A stretch of 64,000 nucleotides of DNA from Voacanga thouarsii (GCA_026120185.1 JANUWF010003375.1:4282736-4346735), one strand, 5' to 3'; shown: positions 22,921-35,410, counted from the stretch's first letter. The notes: generated by a model not told the origin, from the letters alone. Made by a program: numbers and translations.

Positions 22921-25571
22921 AAAGCTTAACGTATTGTTGTTATAGTTAGATATTGTTGTAGCTAGTTGACCTATGAGTTACTTATTTAAGGCAAGTATTG
23001 TATGGATATTGAACTTATACCCTATATTTATCCCGGGAGGGGTTAGGTTGACTTGAATTATCTTGGAAGGCTTTTGTACCCAAGAAGAGCAAAAGATCAG
23101 GTAAGTTCCTGTATAAAACTGTTTGAAAATCGAAGTTACCTTTGCAAGTCAAAACAATGTATACGAGAATTTGTACTATAAATGCAATTATGGACAATTT
23201 TCTTTTTCTTTTCAGTCAAACAAACCATTTAAAGATGAACAAGCAGTTTTATACAAAATGATAAACTTTTCCTAAAAACCAACTTTGACAAGAATTTTGA
23301 AAACCATAATTGCTATTTCAAAGAGAATCATTGTATGATCTCTCTTTTCCCAAGAGGGTCGAACACAACGTTGAACACTCAATAAGGGTAGATTACTAGG
23401 ACTAGTTTTTGAAGGGTTAGGGTAAGTCTCTTAGTAGGTGGCCACCTCTAAGGGGTGAGTCCTTCCCGAATAGGATGCCAGTCTTGTAGGTCGTACCGGT
23501 CCAAGTTAGCAAGTTCAGTCAAGTGGACTGTGTATTTTCGAAATAGACAACCAGTAAGTTTGAGTGTAGAGATGGAGGAGTATCTCAACCGGTAGGCCGT
23601 ACACCTACCTTATGTCAGTATGCACAAAGTGTGGCATCTTGAACGTTCTTTTGTCATGGTGCACAAAGTGTGGTACCATAGCTACCTCTATTGAGTGGTT
23701 GTATTTTTTATGTACATGTATGATTTGAAAGGAAAACACCACTCTTCATTTGTAAAATTTATTTGAGATTTGCCAACACTTTCTTTTATGGAAACTTCTC
23801 AACTTGCATACATGAACTATTTTACCTGAACCACTCAAAGCACACACGGGCTTACTGAGATTTATGTCTCACTACATTTTATGCCATGCTTTCAGGTTGG
23901 TCTTGCTATGAAGGTTATTGATTAGAGATTGCCTTTGTTATGAAGACTTTTTCTTTTTCCTATGTATTTCATTGTAGAGACTTTAGCAGACATTTATTTA
24001 TTTTTTGAAAATTGTTCATGTATTGCTTGGGTTGTAATAAGTTTAATTTTGAATTATTTCTTTCATTTCTTTTGTGAGTCCTAGTCATAAAGACCCCTTG
24101 TCCTGTGGACGGGGTGACATCCCCAATCCTAATAGGGTACGTTGGTAGTGGGGTGTTACAGTTAGGGTTTTGTTTTTTTGATGAAGGAGGAAAAACCCAC
24201 GAGAAGTCTCAGTTTTGTTTTTAGAAAAACTCTCTGTGAATTAACCGGAAAATCATACATTATATGGATTCCATATATCATCATATACATCGTCCACCTC
24301 AATTTTGGTAATCAGAATCCCCATGTTTATAAGGATTCTTAATTGCTAATAAGTATTGTGATTATAGTTAATTATAATATAGCCCACAAATTATAACTAA
24401 TTATAATTTGACCACAACAACTTCTTCTTTTCACAATCAACCCTATAATATTATGAAATAACATCCTGAGCACTTAATTCTCTATTGTGTGTGACCTATT
24501 AGGGTTTTCGGTCCATTGGTAGCAAAATATGAATTAATCTAAACGTCTCTACGATAAGTAATCCTTAATAATTTTAGAATTAACTAAGGACTGATTTATT
24601 AATTCTCTAATTAATATATCCATATTAAGCATATCATGAGCAGTATCTAGCAACACATCATGACCACCCAGACATCCAGAAAGTCAAGTGGCTTGATATA
24701 AACCTTTTATAGCAAACAACAGTGTAGTAAACTCCTTTCACCGTACAATTTCTCATTCGGTTTGGAGTATGAAATTAGTGCCAATTCCTTCCAGAATAAT
24801 AATAAATTAATTCTGGCCCTAATATTTTAGTATTTGTTCCCGGAATCCACTATTCAACATATGTATCAATTGGAACCATTTTTAATATATAATCGCCTTG
24901 GCCAAGAACTTCCCGAGTAGTGATTCCTACAAGTGGCCATGAGGTATTCACTCCTACCATTAGGCATGGTAAATCCTTTATTGATCCTCTCCACTACTTT
25001 CATTTGTTTCAAGTTTTACCCAATATTCATCTCATAGGCGGTCTTGTTTGGACTCCAAAGATTGGAATCAAAGTCCAACACTTAGCAAATAAAGTACCTC
25101 GGAGATCTCAAGTCTATGGATACTTGCACATTTGTAATAATAAGATTCTATCACTAGCACTATATAGTTATCCATATGATTATCACATGGTCAGGTCATC
25201 CAATGTACTTATTCAAGCAACAAGTATCTACGTGTTAACTTTGAGTATTGCAATACTCACAGATGTGAGAACCATTGATAAAATCTAGAAGTTTAACACG
25301 TACTAGTCTTAATGCATTAATGATGTCCTACCTTATTAATACTATTACTAGGCATAATTTAAGTACGAACACTATCCGGTGTAGTAGGAACCCCACATCA
25401 TGATCTCTATGATGATTTCCCTAACAAAGGGTTGCACTTGGGACATTATCTAACAGTTATCTTACACAAAAGTATAAATGAAACTAACTAAAAGACAAAG
25501 AATGTCTTGTTTATTTAACAATGCACAATATACAGAATATATGTGATTGCTTCAAGGGCATAACACTAATA

Positions 25572-25585
25572 AACTCCCACTTGCA
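25572..25585 (-). other. E4 polypurine tract
   Basis: The minus strand reads TGCAAGTGGGAGTT right before the 3' LTR, the classic Ty1/copia plus-strand primer. The same tract occurs at 38505-38518. Confidence 0.85.
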
Positions 25586-25589
25586 CTAG

Positions 25590-27375
25590 AGTAAATCATT
25601 TATGTATCTAATATCGAATGACTCAACATGTTTGTTATGTTTCATTTAGGATAATACTTTTGTAAGTGGGTCAATAGTGTTCTCATCCGTGGAAACTTTC
25701 TCTATCTTTACATCTTATCTATCTATGATTTCCCTAATCAAATGAAAATGTCTAAGTACATGCTTGGATCACTGGTGAGACCTTGGTTCTTTTGCTCGTG
25801 CAATAGCTCCATTGTTTTCACAATATAGAGATATTGGTTCAACAATATTGGGATACCATGAACTTCTTGATCCAAACAGCTTCCTTAGTTGCTTTAGAAG
25901 TGGCTATGTACTCAGCTTTAGTCGTTGAGTCGGCAATAGTATCTTGTTTGGAACTTTTCTAACTTATTGCCCCTCCACACAACATAAGCAAGTAGCCAGA
26001 CTATAATTTGAAATCATCTTTATCAGGTTGAAAATTGGCATCAATATACTAATTTATTTTTAAATCACCTCCTCCAGTTCTTCGCAAGTACTTAAGGATA
26101 TTCTTCACACCTACCCAATGACCCTTACCAGGGTCATATTGGTATTTGCTTGTCAAACTGAGAGCACATGATACATCGGGTTTTGTACATATCATAGCAT
26201 ACATGATGGATCCAATTGCAAAAGCATATAGAATGCTACACATGTGATCCCCATCTTTTTGGATTAATCTATGCGAAACCTCTTTAGCACTTTGTCTATG
26301 TATGTAGACTGTAAAAGACCTAGCAAACTTTTTGACATATCTCTATAAATCCAAATTCCAAGAAAATAGGTTGCTTCTCCAAGGTTTTTCATGTAGAATT
26401 TCTTCGACAACCAACCTTTTATAGATTGAAGGACAGGTATATCATTTCCTATTAAAAATGTGTCATCTACAAAAACTAAAAGAAAAACTATTGCACTCCC
26501 ACTAGCTTTCTTATATACACATGGTTCATCTATATTTTGAATGAAACCAAAATCTTTGATTATTTCATCAAAATAAATGTTCCAGCTCCTAGAAGCTGGC
26601 TTAAGTCCATAAATGGACTTTTACAGCTTGCACACTTTTGTACTATCATTGGATGTGAAAGCCTCAGGCTATATCATATACACCTCATCAGTTAGATTTT
26701 CATTTAGGAAATTTATTTTCACATCCATTTGCTAGATTCCATAATCATAATGAGCTGTAATGGCTAGGAGTATTCTGATGGATTTCTAAATACCACTTGG
26801 TGAGAAGGTTTCATCATAGTCAATACCATGTTGTTGACGATAACCGTTGGCCACCAGTCGTGCTTTATAGTTAACTAGGTTCCATCCATGTTGGTTTTCT
26901 TCTTGAAAACCCATTTGCACATAATTGGTTTTATTCTTTTGGTTGGATGAACCAGAGCCCATACTTGGTTGTTGTACATAGAATCCATCTCCGACTTCGT
27001 GGCTTTAAGCCATTTGTCAAATTTTGATCTTTTCAAAACTTTCTTGTAAGTAGTAGGCTCATCATCATCTATGAGTAATACGTCATTATGGTCACTAATG
27101 AGAAATTCATATCTCTTAGGTAGCACACGTATCCTACTCGACCTATGAGGTTTTTGTATAGTTAATGGTTCATTTCTTCTCTCAATAGATGTGGGAATAG
27201 ATGGTTGATCCTTGTTTATTTGTTTTTCTTGAACTTCACTAAGTTCAACTTTACTCCCACTGTCCTTTTTAAGCATGAGCTCCTTCTCTAAGAAGATAGC
27301 ACTTTTCGAAAGAAACACTTTATTTTTGGGCAGGAGATAGAAGTAATAACTAAATGATTCTTTCTGATAACCCAC
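25590..27375 (-). pseudogene. E4 reverse transcriptase and RNase H (decayed)
   Basis: Copia-type RT/RNase H. Reading leftward, the open stretch 27375-26875 contains the integrase-RT linker and the RT start ([22 protein letters not shown]). Further on come SIYGLKPASRSWN, DEPCVYKK and the catalytic FVDDTFLIGND with both Asp (codons 26462-26473). The open stretch 26243-26049 gives AIGSIMYAMICTKPDVSC and HWVGVKNILKYLRRTGG. RNase H remnants (SSKQDTIADSTTKAEYIA, KEAVWIKKF) run to about 25780. Many stops and frameshifts, and the region between 26850 and 26700 is badly eroded. Confidence 0.8.
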
Positions 27376-27399
27376 AAATAAACACTTGTCAAACTAACT

Positions 27400-28437
27400 A
27401 CAAAATTTGTCTACCTGTGGCCTTTTGACAAAGGTAGGGCAACACTATACTCTTAACTGAGATAACTTTGGTTTCTTGCCAAAGAACATCTCAAATGGGT
27501 TAGTATAAACTATTTTTAACGAAACTCTGTTTAGAATATAAACAAAGTCTCTAGTGCATACCCTCAAAATTATTTTGGCAAGCCTGCAGAAGCCATCAGG
27601 GTCTATACCATGTATAGAATGGTTCAATTCCTTCTCTCAGATACACCGTTATATTGAGGTGCATATGGTAGAGTTTATTGAGATAATATCCCATTATCTC
27701 TAACATAACCTTGAAACTCTTAGCTTAAGTATCCACCTCCTCGATCAGATATTAGAATCTTAATACTTTTCCCAAGTTGTTTCTCTACTTCATTCTTGTC
27801 TTGCAACTTTTCAAAAGATTTAGATTTGTATTTCATTAAACACAAATACCCATCTCATGAATAATCATCGATAAAGGTTATAAAGTAGTGATAACCTCCT
27901 CTTGATTGCATTGATATTGGGCCACGTACATCAGAATGTATAAGTGCTAATGACTCTTTGGCCCTTTCTCATTTTCCTGAAAAAGGTGTTTTAGCTATTT
28001 TACCAAGTAAATAAGATTCACATGTGCCATATAATCAAATGACCCTAAGTCACCTACCTTATGTAACTTAGAAACGCGATTCTCATTTACATGACCTAAA
28101 CAACAATGCTATAAATAAGATGTGTTTGAATTATCTATCCTTAATTTCTTATTATTTATTTTAAGGATTGGATTATCCATGTCTACAACATACAAACCAT
28201 TCACCAATGTTGTGAAACCATATGAATATCATTCAATGTAAAAGAACAACATTTATTCCTAAAAATTAAATAAAATCGAAATAAGTCCAAACACGCAACT
28301 GAGATAATATTTTTCAATAAAACTGGTACAAAATAATAGTTTCGTAGTTCTAAAACTAATCTCAAAGGCAGGTGTAGCTCGTAAGTACCCATAACAAGTG
28401 TAGCAACCTTTGTTCCATTTGAAGTATGTAGGTCCAT
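27400..28437 (-). pseudogene. E4 integrase (decayed)
   Basis: Lies between protease and RT, the copia order. The upstream open stretch 28437-28201 shows the pre-integrase region (VATLVMGTYELHLPL, LELRNYYFVP, NIISVACLD). The zinc-binding and core regions between 28200 and 27630 are readable only in fragments, with many stops. The open stretch 27627-27445 gives VYTNPFEMFFGKKPKLSQLRV, the copia block (usual form PYELWxGxKPxLxxL) marking the end of the core. Confidence 0.7.
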
Positions 28438-28439
28438 GT

Positions 28440-29475
28440 TACCCTTCTCAAGCCTTCTATTGTCTTTTAGTCTTGTAAGTTATTGCACAAATGAGATTCA
28501 TATCCGGTATCTAATAGCCATATCTCATTTCTAAAAGTAGCGTTAACCTCAATCGTAAACGTACCAGGAGTAGAATTAGAAGTACCCGCGAGCTTCTTTT
28601 TTTGCTTCTTTTCCTTGATGGTCTCTAAGTAGGCTTTGCATTTGCGCCTCCAATGGCCCATTTTTTGACAATAATGGCTTGGGCCTTTGGTGGCTGCCTC
28701 ATTCTTTTTCACACCACCTTTGGGCTTTGTAGAAGCCTTCTCCTTCTTCTTAGGAACCTTCTTCCTAGAAGAGGAAGATTCTACTAACATAGCTGCATTG
28801 GATTCCTTCTTCATGGAGGACTCCGCAGTTTTGAGTAGATTGATCAACTCGAGTATGGTAGACTCAATCTTATTTATCTGATAGTTAACCACAAATTGTG
28901 AAAAACTACTTAGTAAAGATTATAGAATTAAATCAATACTTAATTCGTTGTCCATCACAAAACCAAGCGATCCGAGCTTCATAATTAAGCCCAACATCTT
29001 CAACCCATGAGTGGCCACAGAAGTACCTTCAGCCATATTTGAACAAAACAATTGTTTTCATATCTCATATCATTACGTTCTGGCTTAGGCTTCAAATAGC
29101 TCTTGATGTTGCAAGATGATCTAGTAAGCATCCATATGCTCGTGCTGTTTTTACAGCTCAAGGGTAATTGATGCCAACATCACACCAGATGCCATGTCAT
29201 TGTAATAATTATACTTTTTGTGGACAACATACTCATCAGTATGATCATCTTAAGCTGGAGGTGACAGAATAGGAGGGAGCCTCTAACACGTAGAGCAACT
29301 TTTTCGACTTGAGAACAATTCTCAAGTTTCTATACCAATCAAGAAAGTATGTTTCAGTCAATTTATGGGTTTCCAAGATGCTACATCGGTTTAGGTTGGT
29401 TGGCATGATGCATATGACCAAGATGCAAAGATAGAGAAAATTAGCTAACTGTCTAAGCACATGCAATGCAGACAA
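28440..29475 (-). pseudogene. E4 gag and protease (decayed)
   Basis: The copia Gag N-terminus is in 29475-29245 (LTETYFLDWYRNLRIVLKS). The C-terminal half is open at 28892-28467: a lysine-rich stretch, a knuckle reading SHYCQKMGHWRRKC with the first Cys replaced by Ser, then the protease start WLLDTGYESHLC. The catalytic D-T-G (28503-28511) is intact. The middle of gag (about 29240-28895) has stops. Gag and protease share one frame here, as usual for copia. Confidence 0.8.
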
Positions 29476-31599
29476 TTAGGTCTTTAATTAATTGCATTAT
29501 TGTTCTATTATTTTACTCAAACCAATAGCCTCCACTATTGATTCTAGAAGCCTGTTAAAAGCTTTCCTAATGGACTGGTATCCAAATTCTATAAGAATGA
29601 CCTTGGGTTTGCCCAACAAGCCACCCTTAAGTTCAATGGTATGTATCCAATACTAATTACATCGTATGTAATTACCGAATCATCGGATGATTAATATCTT
29701 GTAATCTTAAAGCTTTTAAGCTAACCCAATCTTGCATCTAATTTTCTTTGTGCTTGAGTTAGCCCAACCAGGATAAAGAAATTAGTTAAACCCGACCCAT
29801 TAATCAGGAACTTTAAATTCCATAGCTTGAATATGCCCAATGTCAAGCCAGCATGGGTTACCCAACAGCTTGGTCTCAAAAAAAGACTCTCGTTCTTATT
29901 ATATCAATGGAAGGTATTAGTTTTAATTTTCATTGAGGGATTTGTGATATTTGTGTCTTAACATAGCATGCATAATATCATCAAATCCATACATTGTAAA
30001 ATAATAATGTGGTTTGGTTATGGACTTTACTATGTTAATTTCCCTGAGCCACAAATGAAATTGGAGGAAATTAATTTAGCCAGTCCTAAGCATTCAAGCA
30101 TGATTAGGGAGAAAATCTTACCATCCTCATTTTGGTCTTGATCATTTTCTCCTGAACTCGTAATAAATTCACTTCTATCTAGACTATGTAATCTAATTAC
30201 ATAAAATCCTAATTAAGAAACCTCGAGTTACATTCGAATGGAGTTTAGATGAGAAGAGAAATTTATACAAGAAAACAGAAAAGGCAGAACTCACATGCCC
30301 TATTTAATTCAAAACCAAAGCAATAAAATACATGAACAATTTAATTGGGTCCATAGTCCATAACCAAACCACCATGCAAATTTTATGTTCAAAATGAAAT
30401 TAAACATAGCAAATAATTCCAAAATCACTATTTTGGAATAATGGAATAAATTCTAAAATCAATTTTTAGAACATTTATTAATTCCTAAAATTAATTCTAA
30501 AATGACTATTTTGAAAAATAGAATAAATTCTAAAATCACTATTTTAGAAGATATATTAATTGCTAAAAAACATAATTTGGGACTTAAAATAAAATAATAT
30601 ATAATATAAAATCATTATTTTAGAAAACATATTAATTACTAAAATCATATTTTAGGAATTAAAATAATATATAATCTAAAATCAATATTTTAGAAAATAT
30701 GTTAATTGCTAAAATCATATCTTAGAAATTAGAATAATATATAATCTAAAATCAATATTTTAGAAAATATATCATTTTCCAAAACAAAATTTTTTGAAAA
30801 AAGTATATTAGTCCCAAATTGCTAATTTTGGAAAGATTTGGGCGCCAAAGGGAAAAAGACAAAAACATCCGTAGGCCAACCATGAAGACAAAACTGGAAG
30901 TTGATTAAACAAAGGAAAAGAAAAAAAAATTAATTAACAATGAATTGCATCCTAGGGAAGATGTATAACATCCACCCCATGATCACTGAAGTACTCCCCA
31001 CGTGGGTCGCATCAGGGAGCCTGTCCCATGAGAGCTGTGGCTCCAAGTCATGGCTTGGGACCATTTGTGGCACAAGTTGCGCGTGGCTCCTAGTGAGTTG
31101 CAGCTCGGGGACAAAAAAAAAAAAAAAAAAAATTTAACTCCCTCGTCTTCCCCAGAAACGATTTTCAGGGGGGAAAAAAAACCTTCAAGTTTTGCGATAA
31201 TTTCGTAGAACTATTCTCTGATTGAATTCAAATTTTTTTTCCTTTTTCTGTTTTATAAACTGATTCATGAAAGCAACACAAAACAAATCAAAATTTGTTC
31301 AGGACATTCAACAGTTTTCAAGAAAACAACTTCCATGTTTTTCAGTTGCAGAAACTACACGTCCAAGAAAATATTTATTTTTTCCCAAGAAACAACGTTA
31401 GAATTAATGCTTTAATTCTTGTCATTAAACATTCCTATTACTTTTACAAAAACATATTCATGCAACCAAAGCCCACAAAATCAATTATTTTTTTTCCCTT
31501 TCACAAACAGCTCTTGTGAAAACGATTTCCACAGAAGACATAGAGGTAAACAAAGAAATGAATTTCATGGCCAAACACAACCCATTAATGCATAAACTT
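29476..31599 (-). other. E4 5' leader (2.1 kb, non-coding)
   Basis: Long gap between PBS and gag with no supportable gene. It holds the 70-bp palindromic tandem repeats (30441-30780), a poly-A run at 31112-31132 (plus strand), and a G+C-richer island near 30940-31110 unlike its surroundings, which may be a small insertion. Long for a copia leader. Confidence 0.5.
30441..30780. repeat. About five 70-bp palindrome-bearing tandem repeats
   Basis: The phrase ATAATATATAATCTAAAAT recurs at 30594 (variant), 30664 and 30734, a 70-base period, with two more degenerate units upstream. Each unit contains an inverted repeat of the type CTAAAAT-CAAT-ATTTTAG and a second one (CTAAAATCATATTTTAG). Confidence 0.8.
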
Positions 31600-31612
31600 G
31601 GCTCTAATACCA
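31600..31612 (-). other. E4 primer binding site (initiator-Met type)
   Basis: The minus strand reads TGGTATTAGAGCC, one base from the standard TGGTATCAGAGCC, one base inside the 5' LTR. Confidence 0.85.
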
Positions 31613-31613
31613 T

Positions 31614-33326
31614 TTTTAGGAATCCTTGTCATGTAAATACAAGTTGCGCAACGGAATAAAATCAAGAATTTCCATCAAGTATCTCATTTATGCGAAAAAA
31701 GAATTTGAAACGAGTGGAAAAAGTACCACATGTGAAAGCCTTTGTGAATGAAAAAATTTACCTTCTTTATTCGTGGCACAATCCAGAAATCTCTAGGCGT
31801 GCCTATTCTTTCATTCTATCCAAGTCACTAACTCTCAAGAGTAGAGATTTCACTAACAGAAATCCACACAAAAATTGTGCACAAGATCACCCGGGATTTT
31901 TGTGCTAGCAAAAATCACTTGGTGGCTAGGGTTTTGTTTTTCAGAAGAAGGATGAAAAAAGCACAAGAAATCTTAGTTTTGTTTTTAGAAAAACTCTCTA
32001 TGAATTAACCAAAAAATCATACATCATACGGACTCCCTATATCATCATATATATAGTCCGCCTCCTTTTTGGTAATCAGAATCCCTATCCTTATAAGGAT
32101 TCTTAATTACTGATAAGTATTGTGATTAAAGTTAATTAAATGTAGTATAACTATTTATAATTTGACCACAACAACTTCTTCTTTTCACAATCAACCCTAT
32201 AATGTTATCAAATAATATCTTGAGCACAGAATTCTCTGTTGTTTGTGACCTATTAGGTTTTCAGGTCTATTGGTAGCAAAATATAAATTAATCTAAACAT
32301 ATTTAAGATTAATAATCCTTAGTAATTTTAGAATTAACTTATTAATTCTAATAAGGATTGATTTATTTATTCTCTAGTTCATAAATCCATATTAAGCAGA
32401 TCATGAGCGGTATCTAGCAACACATCATGACCTCCCAAAAGTCTAAAAAGTCAAGTGGCTCGACATGAACCTTTCAATAGCAATCAACAGTGCAATAAAC
32501 TCCTTTCACCATATAATATCTCATTCGGTTTGAAGTATCGAATTAGTGCTAACTCCTTTTAGAATAATAAATTAATTCTGGACTGAATATTTTAGTATTT
32601 ATTCCTAAAATCCACTATTCAACATATGTATCAATTGGATCCATTTCCAATATACAATCGCCTTGGCCAAGGATTTCTCGAATAGTGATTCCTATAAGTG
32701 GCTGTGAGATATTCGCTCCTATATTTAGGAGTGGTAAATCCTTTATTGATCCTTTCAACTACTTTCATTTGCTTTATTTTGTACCCAATATCCATCCCAT
32801 AGGTAGTCTTGTCCGGACTCCAGAGATTGAAATCAAAATCCAACACTTAGAAAATGAAGTACCTTGGAGACTCAAGTCTAAGGATACTTGCACATTTGCT
32901 ATAATTAGATTCTATTAGTAGTACTGAATAGTTATCCATGTGATTATCTAATAATCAAGTCATCCAATGTACTTGTTCAAGTAACAATAATCTACGTGTC
33001 AACTTTGAGCATAATACTTACTGATGTGAGAACTTCCACCTGATCAAATAAGAAAGTCTAACACGTTGTAGTCTTAACGCATTAATGTTGTTCTATCTCA
33101 TTAATACTAAGACTTGGGATAATTTAAGTACGAACACTATCCAGTATAGTAGGAACCCCATATCATGATTTTCTTAACACAGCGTTTCACTTGGGACTTT
33201 TTCTTACAGTTATCTTACATGAAATCATAAATGAAATGAATTGGAAAAAAAAAAAAGTACCTTGTTTATTTAATAATGGACAATAAATAGAATATATATG
33301 ATTGCTTCTAGGGCATAACACTAACA
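31614..33326 (-). repeat. E4 5' LTR
   Basis: 1,713 bases; outer end GGGCATAACACTAACA at 33326, followed by AAGTT. It aligns throughout with the 3' LTR and preserves the empty site GCTAG (31925-31929) where LTR B inserted in the partner. Confidence 0.9.
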
Positions 33327-33340
33327 AAGTTATTAAAATT

Positions 33341-33409
33341 ATAATTTGGCCGATGAATTATAACTAATTATAATTTGGCCGATGAATTATAACTAATTAT
33401 AATTTGACC
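33341..33409. repeat. 29-bp tandem duplication in LTR K
   Basis: ATAATTTGGCC begins at 33341 and 33370, and ATAATTTGACC at 33399; period 29. Confidence 0.9.
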
Positions 33410-35002
33410 ACAACACCTTCTTCTTCTCACAATTTCTTAGGATGTATGCCCTCTTAGACTAGGTTTCTAATGTAATTTTAACTTGTAATAATAAAAGTAT
33501 TTTTCTCATAAATTGTTTGTGAAATCTTCCTTATATGTGTGCATAATTTTCATTGGAAGAGACCCATTGTGTTTAAGTAAAAAGTTCATGCGAATAGAGG
33601 TCTTTCGCAGTAAGGTATGGACCATGGGTTACTTAAACACATAAACTATTGTTCTTAACTAAATGATGAGAATTGGAATCTCATATTAGTAAGGTTTTTA
33701 TGTTATGAATTCTAAATAAGGAATAGCTTACCTTTAGCAAATAAGTAGTCTGCTCATTTCATAACATAAGCTTATTTCGATTATGTAGAATTGGACCTGT
33801 AGTAGAAGTTTCTAGAAGTACTATGTGGTAGATGTTGGATTGTATGCCCTCTTAGACTAGGTTTCTGATGTAAAATCGAATTATTTAATAAAAGAATTTA
33901 TTTTCAGAAATTGTTTGTGAATTTACTTTTTGTTTGTGCACGATTTTCGTTTGGAACAGACCCATTGTGTTTAAATAAGTGATCCATGTGAATGGTGGTC
34001 TTTCACAGTAAGGTATGGATCACGGGTTATTTAACACATAAACATTTGTTCTTAACCTATTGATGAGACTGGGAACCTCATCATGTTTAGGTTATTATGT
34101 TATGAATTCCAAATGAGGAATGGCTTACCTTTAGCCAGTGGGTAGTCCACTCACTTCATGACATAAGCGTATTTCGAATACGTAGAACGGGACCTGTAGT
34201 AGTGGTTTCTCAAAGTACTATATGGTAGAAACCTAGACTACTACCGCTACAGCGTGGACTAGTACTCTACGACTTGAGTATGAGTTGGTGGTCTAGCGAA
34301 GCTGGAAGCATATACTTTGATTTGCTGTAGTTGAGGTTCTATCATAGGGCCAATATACTTGCATGTTGGGTATGTGGGACTAGTTAGTTAAGACAGACTT
34401 ATACAAGATAGTTTCTGCACTATATCGCCCCTTGTGGTTGTTCGAATGGTCTAAATTATCCAGGGCCCTGGGAAACATGACTTGGATGTTTGCTTTAGGG
34501 TAGCTCCCTTGGAAAGCGGAAACACTCCAGGAAGTCGTGGATCATTGGACTAGAAGCTTAAGGATGGTAGATGTCATTTAGAGGGGTGTTAGTACACTTC
34601 TTCCTCTCTAAATGTATGACGATGTGTAGAGGGGTATTTTAGTCATTTCACCAGTAGGTCGGAGACTTTGCTAACACAGCATTGTCCTTGTGGTCAATAT
34701 TTCCTTATGGTGATATTAGGAAATATTTAAAATGCAAAATACAGCTATTTATATAGCATGGGTATTTTGGTCATTTTAGCAGCCAAGGCGATGTGTCTTT
34801 TTGGTCCTCGGGATAGCCCGTAAGTCCTAACTATTTTTGGGTTGAGGAATTGGTCTCAGTTGAAGAGGATTTTATTTGATTTTGTTTTATTTTATTTTAT
34901 TCAGGAAGTCTAATTTATTATTGGACTGGAATAAAATAAATAAATAAATAAATAAATAAAATAGGAGTTGAGAGAAATTAATTATCTAGTTTATTTGGTT
35001 AA

Positions 35003-35256
35003 TTAATTATTCAGGGCCTAGGTCCAGTATGAATAATTAAGAAATTAACCTGGGCTTAAATTAGGGGAAATAATTAAAGTTTAATTATTTATTGGGTTAT
35101 TTATATAGACCCAAGAAATAAATAATTAAAGATTAATTATTATGGTTCATTTGGGCTCATTAATTATTTATTGGGTTACTCATGTAAGCCCAGGAAATAA
35201 ATAATTAATATTTATTATTTTGGGCCTTTTTGGGTCCAAGAAAAATAATAAATATT
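35003..35256. repeat. Four consecutive hairpins in LTR G
   Basis: Inverted repeats at 35003-35040, 35080-35130, 35159-35209 and 35207-35256. Outer arms are of the type TTAATTATTTATT, inner arms GGGY/RCCC. The stems differ in sequence, so they are not simple copies. The older LTR F shows only traces (36595-36770). Confidence 0.85.
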
Positions 35257-35410
35257 TATCTGGCCCAATAGCTTGGACCTTAGGGTTTTTTCCAGATACG
35301 GTTTAGTGGAGTTTAAGGTTAGGCCAAACTGTTTCTCAAGATAACATCCGGGTGTTTTGAAATCCCGGGGAGATGTTTATCAGAGATTGAGAGACCTAGT
35401 TTAGGCCAAA

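Larger units (their letters stand above)
19864..24160 (+). mobile_element. Solo LTR B (Ty3/gypsy long LTR, 4.3 kb)
   Basis: Starts TGTAAAACCCCACC and ends GGGGTGTTACA. Flanks are GCTTG (19859-19863) and GTTAG (24161-24165). The uninterrupted sister LTR of E4 has GCTAG at the matching place (31925-31929), so each flank differs from the ancestral 5-bp site by one base. Same family as A and C. It carries a tRNA-like module, CA and TC microsatellites, a very A+T-rich block, and two copies of a TGCACAAAGTGTGG motif (about 23626 and 23662). No coding sequence. Confidence 0.9.
19547..25571 (-). repeat. E4 3' LTR (interrupted by solo LTR B)
   Basis: The plus strand starts TGTTAGGAATTCTTG and ends GGGCATAACACTAATA next to the PPT. 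Without LTR B and its duplication it is about 1,720 bases, close to the 5' LTR (1,713). The two LTRs are clearly diverged along their length, so E4 is not recent. Confidence 0.9.
19547..33326 (-). mobile_element. Ty1/copia element E4 with both LTRs, TSD AAGTT
   Basis: Complete in outline and inserted on the minus strand: 5' LTR 31614-33326, PBS 31600-31612, long leader, gag, protease, integrase, RT, RNase H, PPT 25572-25585, 3' LTR 19547-25571. Perfect AAGTT duplications lie at 19542-19546 and 33327-33331. The order integrase before RT proves Ty1/copia. Coding parts are heavily decayed. The 3' LTR is expanded by gypsy solo LTR B. I do not assign a copia lineage. Confidence 0.9.

Noticed and set aside
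24920..25288. 122-codon plus-strand ORF with similar ORFs at 32685 and 37879
   Set aside because: All three lie in copia LTRs, antisense to the element, at the same place; similarity reflects LTR homology, and the frame is lost in the other copies.
30441..30780. CRISPR-like array from regular 70-bp spacing
   Set aside because: Units are contiguous diverged tandem repeats without unique spacers, and the DNA is plant nuclear.
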